A stretch of 64,000 bases of DNA from Andalucia godoyi (lineage: Eukaryota > Discoba > Jakobea > Jakobida > Andaluciidae). Below, in pieces: positions 55,308 to 64,000 of this stretch (within the stretch, counting starts at the first letter, position 1; each line of letters starts with the position of its first letter). Both the position numbers and the translations under genes were made by a program. The stretch covers positions 138,892 through 202,891 of the forward strand of contig VRVR01000037.1 of NCBI GenBank assembly GCA_009859145.1, read 5' to 3'. Under the pieces are notes generated by a model. That model made no database searches. It was not told the DNA's origin and was given only the letters and a program-made list of their open reading frames with translations.

Positions 55308-57776
55308 CTAGCTGATTTGCAGCATTCTGCGGTTTCCAACATCCTGCAATGCCGCAGTGAATCCTTGGCTCTCGAGAGCGCTGACAACAAGATTTACGAG
55401 GCCATCGCAATGGGTCGCTTCGGTCACATCAACATCCACGCGGTTCTGCAACGAAAAAGAGACCAGGGCATGGGAAACTTTCTTCATCGTCTGGTCAAAC
55501 ACTTTGCGCAGTGACGTCTGATACTCGATCCATTCGGTCCGAGAGGAAAAGGGAAGTTGACGAAGAGTATCGTCCAGAGAAACGGAACCGATTCGTTGGG
55601 CATTGACGACATCTGCAGAAGTTGCGGAATTCGCAACATCTTGCATCCTCTTCACAGATTCGGGAGGGGTCGGCTTTTGCGGGGAAATGTAGAACAACGT
55701 CAGTCGGCACGAAGCAGCAGCCGATGCCTCATTGTCCGTATATTTGGGAGTTCTGAAGAATGCATGAAAGCGAAAAGCGGAGTCGTCAAAGCTCATGCAG
55801 CGGGTTGCAAGATATGTCTCAATCCGCTCCACGGACGATAGCGACTTTGGAACTGTGGACTTGGAAGTGAGCGCATTGAATATCGTCTCGACGGACACTG
55901 CAGTCTCGTCGTTCACTGCATCGAGAGACCTGAGGACAGAGTACAGTTTGTCGTCCAGTGCTTGCGAAGGGGAAATCCACATCTTGTTGCTCAGGTGCTT
56001 GGTTGTGTTCAGAGGTCGGTCGTCCACGGCGGTCAACGTTTTCCCATCTTTTCCCGGATGCGGTTCGACGCTCCCGTCGAGGGAAGTGCACGACGACGAA
56101 TGGGCTGGAGAAGCCACGGATTCGGAGCCTGAACTGGAATCTGAGCAATACCAAACGGGATCTGGGACAGAATTGCCGTTCATTTGCGAAATGAGCATCC
56201 CAATTCTTCGATTTTGAACTTCAAAACCCCGGGCTGCAAGCGCAGACCCGATTTCATCCAGCAACGCCTTTCTGCGAATAGTCTTCCCTGGGTTGGTGTA
56301 GCCATTCGACACCATCACATTCCGACCAATCGTCTCCAGATCTGTTCGGGTGGGAACACGGAACGGCAGCTTGCTTGCATTTCCTGCAGCCGGGGTCGAC
56401 ACGGCAGCGGAGGTCTCTGCGTCTTTGACGTGGTCTGTCGTTTTTGACCTTGTTAATTCTGCGTTTGACGGACTTGGGGGACACACGTCTTTCGAAACAG
56501 CAGCCTGGCGATCGTTTTGGGGTGTTGGTGGCAAGTATGACTTTTCAGCTAGAGAGGCACCACCGACCCTGCCCTGGGAGGACCTTGTTGAAACGGATGG
56601 AGCCAAGGACTTGTCCACCTCGAGAGTCGGTTTCGATGTATCGGCGAGAGACTGGGAGGACGAACTCGTGGTCCGAACGACGCGCAGACGAACCACGGAA
56701 GCGAGTCCTTGTTGGGTGGTGCCCGACCCAGAGCTCGAGGCAGATGATGTAGCATGACTGCTGCTTGCTTTGCTCTTGGAAACGTCTGCACCATCTACCG
56801 AGTCTGCGGGTGACGATGACGATGACGATGACGATGAGGGGCCTGTTCCAGACGAAAGAGTCGGCCACGGCGAAAGGAGAGAAAGTGGTTCTTCGGGAAC
56901 AAGAGATGAAGGGGCTGATGCTTGTTTCCGGCTAATTGCAGACGAAACGGACGGTGCAGCTTGTGCCGGCTGTGCAATTCGTCGTGGAGACCGAAACTTT
57001 CTCAACAATGCTGTCTTTGGTACAACATTCTGACGCAGCAGCTCACCGCTATCCTGGTTCTTCTCTTCCGTTTCAACCGACTGCTGAGGCTGCTGAGTGA
57101 GAGTGTGTGGATGATGAGAAAGGGCAGCAGCACGCGGAGGCGACACGTGATTCGCCTCCGTCAATGATTTTCGAAGTTCGCCGCGTTTTTGCCTGGTAGA
57201 GCTGTCCTTGGATGTCGAAGAGGAAGAACCGGAGCTTACTGCGCAGTCCGGATCCATATTTTCCACATCTTCTGTCAAGTCATCCTCTGTTGGCTTTGCC
57301 CTTTTCCGGCTCCTAGTTCGCTGCGACACTTCGTCCATCACCAGTTCCTGTCCTTGCGTTCGTTCACTGTCTGCGACCTCCTGATCACCCTCCTGTTCAT
57401 CGTCTGCCTTCCTGCCCCCCTCGTGCTGCTCTTGTGCTGGCGGCTGCAGAGCCCTGGCATGAGGCTGTGACGCTGAGGACGCCGACGCCGACGCCGACGC
57501 CGCCGCATAGATCATCGCGGAGCCTCGCAGGACTGACGACGCGAGCTTGAAGCGATCGTTCTTCCTGTCGTGTTTGATAAAGAACCCACCCGGAAGCGAC
57601 ACTCCAACGACACTCATCAGCACCTGTCTGAGGTCCTCCACAGTTGAAAACACCCCAGAGGGCTTCATTACATCCAGAATCGAGCTCGCCGCAACTCCAC
57701 TCGATGAATCCAACGCTCGTAGCTTTCGAAGCGCGGCTGTAATGCTCGTCACCTGGTGCGAAAACACGTCCGACAT
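55308..57776 (-). CDS. Large Ser-rich protein of unknown function
   Basis: 822 aa from ATG 57776. The N-terminal 95 residues are ordered (SDVFSHQVTSITAALRKLRA ... FSTVEDLRQVLMSVVGVSLP). About 430 residues of Ser/Thr/Asp-rich disorder follow, including runs of Ser encoded by GATGAC and related repeats on the opposite strand. Two further ordered segments lie at about 515-590 (LETIGRNVMVSNGYTNPGKT ...) and 630-820, mostly helical, with a closing VDVTEATHCDGLVNLVVSAL. The ordered parts resemble winged-helix or helical adaptor domains, but I see no known motif. A nuclear regulatory or chromatin role would fit but is a guess. Confidence 0.5.
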   Translation of the reverse strand: MSDVFSHQVTSITAALRKLRALDSSSGVAASSILDVMKPSGVFSTVEDLRQVLMSVVGVSLPGGFFIKHDRKNDRFKLASSVLRGSAMIYAAASASASASSASQPHARALQPPAQEQHEGGRKADDEQEGDQEVADSERTQGQELVMDEVSQRTRSRKRAKPTEDDLTEDVENMDPDCAVSSGSSSSTSKDSSTRQKRGELRKSLTEANHVSPPRAAALSHHPHTLTQQPQQSVETEEKNQDSGELLRQNVVPKTALLRKFRSPRRIAQPAQAAPSVSSAISRKQASAPSSLVPEEPLSLLSPWPTLSSGTGPSSSSSSSSSPADSVDGADVSKSKASSSHATSSASSSGSGTTQQGLASVVRLRVVRTTSSSSQSLADTSKPTLEVDKSLAPSVSTRSSQGRVGGASLAEKSYLPPTPQNDRQAAVSKDVCPPSPSNAELTRSKTTDHVKDAETSAAVSTPAAGNASKLPFRVPTRTDLETIGRNVMVSNGYTNPGKTIRRKALLDEIGSALAARGFEVQNRRIGMLISQMNGNSVPDPVWYCSDSSSGSESVASPAHSSSCTSLDGSVEPHPGKDGKTLTAVDDRPLNTTKHLSNKMWISPSQALDDKLYSVLRSLDAVNDETAVSVETIFNALTSKSTVPKSLSSVERIETYLATRCMSFDDSAFRFHAFFRTPKYTDNEASAAASCRLTLFYISPQKPTPPESVKRMQDVANSATSADVVNAQRIGSVSLDDTLRQLPFSSRTEWIEYQTSLRKVFDQTMKKVSHALVSFSLQNRVDVDVTEATHCDGLVNLVVSALESQGFTAALQDVGNRRMLQIS

Positions 57777-58340
57777 CGCTGCTCAACAACACCCCTCCGC
57801 ACCCCTCCAAGCGCTCTCCTTGTTTGTTACGGAACACCACGGCGACAGCGACGAGTTACTTTGTACTATAGCTACAGCCGCTGATGTGAATTGTCTCTTG
57901 CCGGAACGCAGACACAGGCGTCGAAAGCATGCAAGACGGACGGACGACCAAAACAAAACCAAAACGAAACCAAAAAAAAAATAAATAATAAAAATAATAA
58001 AAATAATTTAAAAAAATAATAAAATAAATAGAAAAGGAAAAATCTAATGAGAATCAATGAAGTTAATACGGAAAAACAAAAGGAAAAACAAAAGCAAAAA
58101 GAGAATGAATGGAGTGAAGAAGAAAGATGGAAAACCAGTGGAAATTGGAGAATTCGGGGAAGTTTGTGTCCTCGTTTTTCACGCTCTATTGAGTCTGTTC
58201 CCGCCATGGCGGGTTGAAGCCTCGGGAAAGGTGTCGAGGAAAAGGATGGAAAAAGGAAAAGGAAAAACGGAGAGTTGAGACAACAGTCAAAAAAAAAAGC
58301 CCTCATTTTATCTACAGCAGATAGGATCTCGATTGCTTGG
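57777..58340. other. Intergenic region
   Basis: About 560 bp, AT-rich at 57965-58050 (AATAATAAAAATAATAAAAATAA). The open frame on the minus strand (57872-58483) overlaps the receptor gene and has a composition unlike protein. No gene. Confidence 0.45.
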
Positions 58341-61300
58341 CTATAGCGTGGAGTCGTTGCTGGCGGAGCGGTCGAGCAGGGGATTGTGGACTGTGGACGC
58401 ATGGGCAGCGAAGAGATTGGAGCGGAGAAACGTTCTGAATTTTGAGGAGGCTCGATGGAGGAAAGCCCATGCAAGAAATGCAAAGAGCGTCGCTACGAAG
58501 GACGCGTTGAGGACAAACAGAACTGCTCCGGCAGAGTCCACATTCGAGGCTCCAAGAATCTGAGACTGCATCGAGCAAGCTATATTCACGATGAGCAGCG
58601 CAAGCGAGGTGATTTCCGCGATGTTTTCAAAGCGGGACTCGAACGGAGACGCAGTCGCTTGAAAGACGCCGGATGCGGTGAGAACCAGGCAGACCATCAA
58701 CGGCATAAACACCGAAAGACGCGGAAGCGTAACGAACGCACCGATGAAGAGAATTCTGCGAAAAGTCACCACCAGCTCCCACCAACGACATCCTGGACGG
58801 TAGGAGCTGAAGAGAAGCGAAAATATGTACATGGAACGCAGGTCTTTGCCGGCCAGGGCACGACTTCTGATTACAGCAAAGGACAACAGTCCAGGAATCG
58901 CAGCGATGTAGAGGACGAGCAAGATAGCGGAAACAGTTTGGAGCGCGGTGGAGCATTCGACATCTGGAAAATACCGGATGTAATACCGACCGTCACCGGC
59001 ATCTTGCGCACAGGACAGTGGAGAAAGGATCGCACGGATGGCAGGCATGAACAGAAACATCAGTAGAAAGATGCAGGCACGCAGACACCGGTCCAGCCAT
59101 CGCTGCTCCAATGATCGACGTCGCTCTGACTGCCGTTTTCCAACCCGAAAAGCCGTTCCAGTTCCCCAGATGGCAAGCACAAGCAGGCATGCAGCGACTG
59201 GGCAGACCACGGCGACGGTGTAGGACTCCTTGAATCCCCATCCGCGAAAGAAGCACTCTGGCCCGGCAAAGGAAAAGCTAGCAATCGATGCGCCACTGTG
59301 TGTGAAGACATACAAATTTGACGGCATGGGAGTCCGAACAAAGAATAAGGACTGCAAGAAAAAGGTGAGCACCTTCACGATTCCGGAGGAAGAGCTTCCG
59401 ACGAAGAAGGACCAAACGATCCAGCCAACAATGCATGCACAAATGAAGATCCCAAAGACAATGAGTGTGCCGTTTTCCGGACATGACACACACCGATCAC
59501 CAGTTCGAAAATATCGTTGTGAGCACGATGCGCAAAGTCGCCCTGTGTATCCTTCCGCGCAGTTGCTGCCCGTCTCCGGAGACGGCTTGCACGGTGTTAG
59601 GTCGGTTCCTGCCAAGAGACAAAGCTCGATTGCATGCGGATACGCGGTGTTGCTTTCCATTTCCGAAAGAGAGACTGGCGGAGACGCATAGTAGCCTTCC
59701 AATGGCACGACATTTCCGCTGTCGTTCCACGCGGTAGTCGCATCCAGCCGCAAGATCACGTCTTCATCCGGGAAGGAGCACTCCGCATTGGAAGACAGGC
59801 ATCGGCTACAATTAGGAGGCTTCCCGAAAAATCCTGGTCTGCACACGCAGTATCGGTAGTTGTAAAACTCCGGATCGGTCTGCACCGTAACCCCTCGTGC
59901 CTCTGCGACAAAACACGACAAACTCTGACTGAAGATGTACGCAGACGAAGCATTGAACACAAACAACCGCTGGTTGGATTCGGTTAGTGACGTCTCAAAA
60001 CGAGCATTGGGATTTCCGCGGAAATCAACAGTCGACAACAACGGTAGGCTGTCCAGTACGGAATCGAGATCGGAGTTGAGGTCGTTGTTGGAGAGGTCCA
60101 CATTTCGCAAGCCAGGAAGGAATTTCAAAAGAAATGTCGCGGGATACGCCGGGGCTGGACAGGGACCTTTGGCGGAGGGAAGCAAAGACGGTGGGAATTT
60201 GGAAGGAAGGGAGGTGCGGGAGAGCGACAGGGACGACAGGCTGTAGTACAACGCAGAGGATGGGCACGACGTGCACGTTTGATAGTCCAAAATCCCAGGG
60301 ATTCCCGTAATGATGTTTCCAGAAAGATCAAGGTTGATGAGGCCTCCCGAAAAGTCCACCTCGGTCACGTTCGGTTTCCCCCGTATTGGAATACCGCAAG
60401 GATAAATCGGAAATGAGCCGTTGAATTGATTGTATGCAAGTGACAGGGAGCGAAGAGAGACTCGCCCTGAAAACAGCGGCAATGGAAAAGGCCCCATCAG
60501 CGCATTGTGAGACAAATCCAGGGAAAGCAGGTTAGAGAAATTCGCTATCATGAGAAAGGGAAAGCTGGTCAGCTGGTTCGAAGACAGGTCAATGTTCACG
60601 AGCGACGCTACCGAGCAATTTGGAAAAGTAGTAAATGCGTTTGCGGACAAGTACAGAAACCTCAGTGCTTGCAGTGCACACAAGCGTCCGGGAAGCGGCC
60701 CTGCAAGCTTGTTGGCTTGCAAATTCAACGAAAGAAGGGACATCGACAAGCTAAGCTCGGGGATTGTACCATTCAAAAAGTTGTTTTGCAGCTGTAATGT
60801 TTGCAGCTGGGGCAGAGCACCGAGAGACTCTGGTAGACTCCCACTCAGTTGGTTCGCTCCCAACATCAGCGTCTGCAGGTTTGCAAGCGATCCGTTAAAG
60901 CTCTGGGGGACCGGTCCATTCAACCTGTTTGCAGACAAGTCGAGTGTCTGCAGATTCGAAAGCACCCCGATTGATTCTGGAATTGGGCCGTCGAAGCCAT
61001 TTTCAAAGAGCTGCAGCGCATTGAGGAGCGGCAGCCTCTCGAACACACCATCTGGAAGCCGCCCATGAAATCCGTTTGATCCCAAGTTGATGTAGGACAG
61101 CCTTGTCAGGTTCCCGATCCACTCAGGAAACGGTCCGGACAGGTCATTGTACGCGAGATCGAGCACCTCGAGTTGCGTAAGCGTCGAAAGCGACGCAGGC
61201 ACGGAGCCCCGGAGCAGGTTTGACACGAGTTGCAGCTCGGTGACGCGGCCGTATGCGTTGCAGTAGACGCGGTACACGGTTGGATCACAGCAGCTTTCCA

Positions 61301-61802
61301 AAATGAATTCCTTGCCGTTTGCCCAGCCGTCTCCCGAGGCCCAGCTCGGACCATCCGTCGCTTCGTACAAGTCCCACAGTGCCGCACAGTCCGGCGCATA
61401 CGACGCCACAGCCTTGTCGGACGCACGTCTCTCACCAACATCAGCAGCAACGTCCGTATTCACGTACAACGACACCGGTGCATCGGGCATTGTTTGCTCG
61501 TCAACATCACGCTGCAGCAGCTGCGCACAGGTCTCCTCCACAGTGTGCAACACTGCGTTTGCGAGGCGTATCCTAAACTCTACCGATCGATGGTCCTCAT
61601 GATGATGTGCCAATACAGAGTCCCACCATGTTGCATTCTGGAGATAGCGGGCCACCGGATCAGCGCCGCGGTCAACATGCATTGCAGGACTGGATGGCGC
61701 ACAGGTGACACAACCACACATAACCATCACCATCACCACCACCACCACCACCACCAACACAACCTTCAATGACAACACATGCGTACAATACGATACGCGC
61801 AT
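58341..61802 (-). CDS. LRR receptor-like protein with Cys-rich stalk and multi-TM C-terminus
   Basis: 1153 aa from ATG 61802. A signal-anchor or signal peptide (VVLVVVVVVVMVMVM) starts it. After about 150 residues come plant-type leucine-rich repeats, about 160-600 (LSNLQTLDLSANRLNGPVP, LPQLQTLQLQNNFLNGTIP). A Cys-rich module at about 650-775 contains GYTGRLCASCSQRYFRTGDR, like EGF or ephrin-receptor Cys-rich repeats. Then seven or so membrane spans (TLIVFGIFICACIVGWIVWSF ... VLFVLNASFVATLFAFLAWA) and a short basic tail. It is not a kinase; the membrane part resembles the multi-TM proteins of many protists that carry Cys-rich ectodomains. A surface receptor or adhesion role is likely. It is divergent from the SAP-SWIM-RING gene across 291 bp. 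Confidence 0.8.
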   Translation of the reverse strand: MRVSYCTHVLSLKVVLVVVVVVVMVMVMCGCVTCAPSSPAMHVDRGADPVARYLQNATWWDSVLAHHHEDHRSVEFRIRLANAVLHTVEETCAQLLQRDVDEQTMPDAPVSLYVNTDVAADVGERRASDKAVASYAPDCAALWDLYEATDGPSWASGDGWANGKEFILESCCDPTVYRVYCNAYGRVTELQLVSNLLRGSVPASLSTLTQLEVLDLAYNDLSGPFPEWIGNLTRLSYINLGSNGFHGRLPDGVFERLPLLNALQLFENGFDGPIPESIGVLSNLQTLDLSANRLNGPVPQSFNGSLANLQTLMLGANQLSGSLPESLGALPQLQTLQLQNNFLNGTIPELSLSMSLLSLNLQANKLAGPLPGRLCALQALRFLYLSANAFTTFPNCSVASLVNIDLSSNQLTSFPFLMIANFSNLLSLDLSHNALMGPFPLPLFSGRVSLRSLSLAYNQFNGSFPIYPCGIPIRGKPNVTEVDFSGGLINLDLSGNIITGIPGILDYQTCTSCPSSALYYSLSSLSLSRTSLPSKFPPSLLPSAKGPCPAPAYPATFLLKFLPGLRNVDLSNNDLNSDLDSVLDSLPLLSTVDFRGNPNARFETSLTESNQRLFVFNASSAYIFSQSLSCFVAEARGVTVQTDPEFYNYRYCVCRPGFFGKPPNCSRCLSSNAECSFPDEDVILRLDATTAWNDSGNVVPLEGYYASPPVSLSEMESNTAYPHAIELCLLAGTDLTPCKPSPETGSNCAEGYTGRLCASCSQRYFRTGDRCVSCPENGTLIVFGIFICACIVGWIVWSFFVGSSSSGIVKVLTFFLQSLFFVRTPMPSNLYVFTHSGASIASFSFAGPECFFRGWGFKESYTVAVVCPVAACLLVLAIWGTGTAFRVGKRQSERRRSLEQRWLDRCLRACIFLLMFLFMPAIRAILSPLSCAQDAGDGRYYIRYFPDVECSTALQTVSAILLVLYIAAIPGLLSFAVIRSRALAGKDLRSMYIFSLLFSSYRPGCRWWELVVTFRRILFIGAFVTLPRLSVFMPLMVCLVLTASGVFQATASPFESRFENIAEITSLALLIVNIACSMQSQILGASNVDSAGAVLFVLNASFVATLFAFLAWAFLHRASSKFRTFLRSNLFAAHASTVHNPLLDRSASNDSTL

Positions 61803-62093
61803 CTTTGTTTTCTCCTCGTCTCTCGAAACTCGATATACTGTCGGGAATTCAAAAAAACGCGCGTTCTTTTTTCCTTTTTCTTTTTGGTCGGGAATTTCCG
61901 CGGACCCCCTTCCCGCTCGCGAGGAGTCGACAGATTTCGACTACTGACCGTTTCTTTCCCCCCATCTGTTTTACCTTTTCCCTCCTTCTGTCTTGGTTGG
62001 TTGGAAGTGGAAATACGAATCGTGTGTTCTTCGGAAGGGTCCAAGGGAAATTAAAAAAAAAAAAAAGTAAAAAAATAATAAAAAATATAAAAA
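61803..62093. promoter_or_regulatory. Bidirectional promoter region
   Basis: 291 bp between the LRR gene and the SAP-SWIM-RING gene. An A-run and TAAAAAATAATAAAAAATAT lie just before ATG 62094. No gene. Confidence 0.45.
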
Positions 62094-63389
62094 ATGGGAG
62101 ATAGAGCGAATATCCCGCCATTATCAGATCTTCAGGAGGACAACTACTCTCTTCCGGAGCTGAAGCAGTTCTGCCGAACACTGAATCTCCCAGTTTCCGG
62201 TCGTAAATCGGTGCTTGTTGAGCGGCTCAAAGATCACTTGGTGCAACAGGCAGGCCCGTCGACGGCTACGGACGTTGTACCTAGTGTTCCCGCCAAGTCT
62301 CGCAAGCGGGGTCTGGCCGCCATTCAACAGCCGGACGATGACGCTGACGCTGAGGCTGAGGATGCTGATGCTGATGCTGATGCTGATGCTGATGCTGATG
62401 CGGATGCGGATGCCGCGGACGGCAATGGGCATAATGAACAAGAGGAGGAAGAGCAAGACGAAAAACGGGGGAAAAGGGGCGCAAAGGGAAAGAAACCAGC
62501 AAAGCAAGAAAAGAAGCCAAAAAAGACGGTAAAGAGGGAAGCAGCAGCAGACAATGATCGCGATGGCCGACATCGAGCGATAACGCAAGTGATCAGGGAC
62601 AGGATCGTCCGAGCGTTTGAGCATCGATTGCTGCTGATTGACACGCCGGTGGTCGACCACGAGACCCCGCAGTATGAGTATCGTATGCTGGGCCATTCGG
62701 GGAATGTGTACACGGTGCATATCAACAACCGCCCGCGATGTGAGTGCCCCGACGGCCGCCGTGGAAACGTGTGCAAGCATCTACTGTACATTCTCATTCG
62801 GATCCTGCGCATCCCGTCCACCAACTCCGTCATTGCGCAGCGCAGTCTTACGCGGGCCGAGCTGGACACCTACATTGTCCCTCGCATGCGTGAAATAGAG
62901 GCCAAGGCCATCGATGCTTCTCTCTGCGCCTCGGACCGTGTTCGCGCCTTCCTCTCCTCCCCCTCGTCGTCTTCTTCGACTGCCGGAGCGACTACGGCAG
63001 CAGCCGCGGATGCGACACTCAAAGTGGCGATGCGCAAGTCTGACGAATGTCCTGTGTGTTACGAGCCGTTCCACGAGTCCGAGCCAATCGTCTACTGCGA
63101 GCACTCGTGCGGAAACACATTCCACAAGTCTTGCATGGACCTCGTTATCCGCTCGGCTCCGTCTCACGAGTCTGCAAAGTGCCCTATGTGCCGAGTCAAC
63201 TGGCTGCCGCCCTCCTCCTCCGCTGCCTCTCGCTCTACCGGCAGCGGCAGCGGCAGCGGGTCCGGATATTACGGAACACAGTATGTGAATGTCGCCGCGG
63301 TCTCCGAGCAGCACCGAAACCCCGTGTCGCTGCGGGAGTCGTATCCCAACAGCTACCGCTTCATGCAGCGCCAGCGATACTACCGGTAG
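62094..63389 (+). CDS. SAP-SWIM-RING protein, putative nuclear E3 ubiquitin ligase
   Basis: 431 aa from ATG 62094. Residues about 14-50 are a SAP domain (SLPELKQFCRTLNLPVSGRK), which binds AT-rich chromatin DNA. An Asp/Ala run (DADADADA) encoded by GATGCT repeats and a Lys-rich basic stretch follow. Residues about 180-245 carry a SWIM zinc finger (CECPDGRRGNVCKH, a CxCx8CxH pattern). Residues about 318-368 are a RING (CPVCYEPFHESEPIVYCEHS then FHKSC then CPMC). The SWIM-RING order is that of ZSWIM2/MEX-type ligases. The SAP domain is an addition I do not know from that family. It probably ubiquitinates chromatin proteins; substrates are unknown. Confidence 0.85.
   Translation: MGDRANIPPLSDLQEDNYSLPELKQFCRTLNLPVSGRKSVLVERLKDHLVQQAGPSTATDVVPSVPAKSRKRGLAAIQQPDDDADAEAEDADADADADADADADADAADGNGHNEQEEEEQDEKRGKRGAKGKKPAKQEKKPKKTVKREAAADNDRDGRHRAITQVIRDRIVRAFEHRLLLIDTPVVDHETPQYEYRMLGHSGNVYTVHINNRPRCECPDGRRGNVCKHLLYILIRILRIPSTNSVIAQRSLTRAELDTYIVPRMREIEAKAIDASLCASDRVRAFLSSPSSSSSTAGATTAAAADATLKVAMRKSDECPVCYEPFHESEPIVYCEHSCGNTFHKSCMDLVIRSAPSHESAKCPMCRVNWLPPSSSAASRSTGSGSGSGSGYYGTQYVNVAAVSEQHRNPVSLRESYPNSYRFMQRQRYYR
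62341..62414. repeat. GATGCT/GCTGAC microsatellite
   Basis: Hexamer repeats in frame, encoding an (Ala-Asp)n run in the SAP-SWIM-RING protein. Likely length-variable. Confidence 0.8.
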
Positions 63390-63600
63390 GTCCCCGAGCA
63401 CCAAATCACGCTTCGTGTATACTGCTGCTATCATCATACTTCAACGAATACAATCCAGCTGCTGTAGTTTTACTGTAGTTTCCTCCTCTCCCCCCCAAAA
63501 AAAGAAAAAGAACTCCGGGAAGCCGCCGTGTCTCGAACTCTGCGCTTGCTTTTTTCTTTCGTTGGAAACTTGAACAACTGGAGGAAAGCATAGCAAAGAC

Positions 63601-64000
63601 ATGGGGGCATTCACATATGCTCCGTATTGGTTGTTGGCGGCTTCGTGTTGCGTTGCGGTGGGCTTCGTGTCGGGATGCGGGATCACGACGCACACGGCCA
63701 TCTCGCATCGAGCACTTCGACAATGGTCGTCTGGATACGCGCCGTTGGTCCGTGAAGAGCTAGCATCTCTTGAGGCTGGGTCGCCGTACCCGGATACGTA
63801 CTACGACGGCTTGTGCATGCATGGGGAATTACACCAGGTGTCTGAAGACGTGCATTGGCTTCCGTACACGATTACTGCCGTGGAGTATATGCGAGATTTG
63901 TATCCACCCCCGCTTGCGTCGCATGGTGTGGATGCACGGCGGCTGTTTTCGTTTCTTCTTGGAGTAGCGTCGCATCAGATGGCAGATGTTGTGTGGCATG
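63601..64000 (+). CDS. GPI-specific phospholipase D-like / zinc-dependent phospholipase C N-terminus, partial
   Basis: Starts at ATG 63601 and runs off the window. A signal peptide (YWLLAASCCVAVGFVS) leads to CGITTHTAISHRAL, the start of the GPI-PLD catalytic domain (human CGISTHVEIGHRAL). Then PYPDTYYDGLC, HQVSEDVHWLPYTITAVEYM and LGVASHQMADVVWH follow, matching the SESTHWTPF and GxxSHxxADVxWH blocks. The His and Asp in these blocks are zinc ligands. The family cleaves GPI anchors or phosphoinositides outside the cell or in lysosomes. The FG-GAP beta-propeller part of GPI-PLD cannot be judged here. At least 133 codons are visible. Confidence 0.85.
   Translation, partial: MGAFTYAPYWLLAASCCVAVGFVSGCGITTHTAISHRALRQWSSGYAPLVREELASLEAGSPYPDTYYDGLCMHGELHQVSEDVHWLPYTITAVEYMRDLYPPPLASHGVDARRLFSFLLGVASHQMADVVWH

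Noticed and set aside
57872-58483. 203-codon minus-strand frame
   Set aside because: Phe/Ser-rich translation of A-rich DNA that overlaps the end of the LRR receptor gene.
1-64000. tRNA, rRNA, snRNA genes and CRISPR arrays
   Set aside because: I looked for T-loop GTTCRANNC boxes with acceptor pairing, U6/U2/5S signatures and regular spaced repeats and found none; a covariance scan was not possible.

Overview
The window is nuclear DNA of an intron-poor unicellular eukaryote. Most genes are single long ATG-initiated reading frames, densely packed on both strands. Only a few GT-AG introns are visible, each about 100-200 nt: importin beta, FolD, and two tentative small genes. Leaders are pyrimidine-rich and A/T microsatellites are common. 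The gene set is plainly eukaryotic: importin beta, ARL8, SEC61 beta, SYS1, Mediator MED21, MPS1 kinase, ESF1, a LARP4-type protein and a GPI-PLD-like protein. A UDP-sulfoquinovose-synthase-like domain and Copia- and Fanzor-like remnants would suit an alga, possibly a unicellular red alga, but the sequence does not settle the lineage.

Layout. 0-8 kb: importin beta, a two-repeat SANT/Myb protein with a His-rich tail, a very divergent Hsp70-like protein and ARL8. 8-16 kb: a double-PH protein, then about 3.5 kb of mobile-element debris (a Fanzor/TnpB-like repeat and a Copia-like relic), then an unrecognised basic protein. 16-28 kb: FolD, a secreted tyrosine-phosphatase-like gene with a frameshift, a head-to-head pair of large membrane glycosyltransferase-like paralogues, and a coiled-coil protein. 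28-37 kb: an SQD1-like domain fused to a class V PLP enzyme, a coiled-coil protein with an acidic tail, a second copy of the Fanzor-like repeat, a polytopic membrane protein and MED21. 37-48 kb: MPS1, SEC61 beta, SYS1, a FANCE-like protein, a LARP4-like protein and a disordered protein. 48-64 kb: a gene-poor GC-richer patch, ESF1, two large membrane proteins that appear to share a membrane module, an unrecognised Ser-rich protein, a SAP-SWIM-RING protein, and the 5' part of a GPI-PLD-like gene cut by the window edge.

The genes do not form one pathway; this is ordinary euchromatin with housekeeping and lineage-specific genes mixed. The most interesting items are: (1) two decayed copies of an element that keeps a TnpB/Fanzor-like N-terminal segment and a conserved hairpin-rich right end; (2) the SQD1-like/PLP-enzyme fusion; (3) the divergently transcribed glycosyltransferase paralogues, one with altered acidic motifs; (4) an Hsp70-like protein lacking the usual ATPase residues; (5) an LRR/Cys-rich/multi-TM receptor-like protein whose membrane module seems to recur in a neighbouring gene.

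All family calls rest on motif recognition by eye; no database or alignment program was used.
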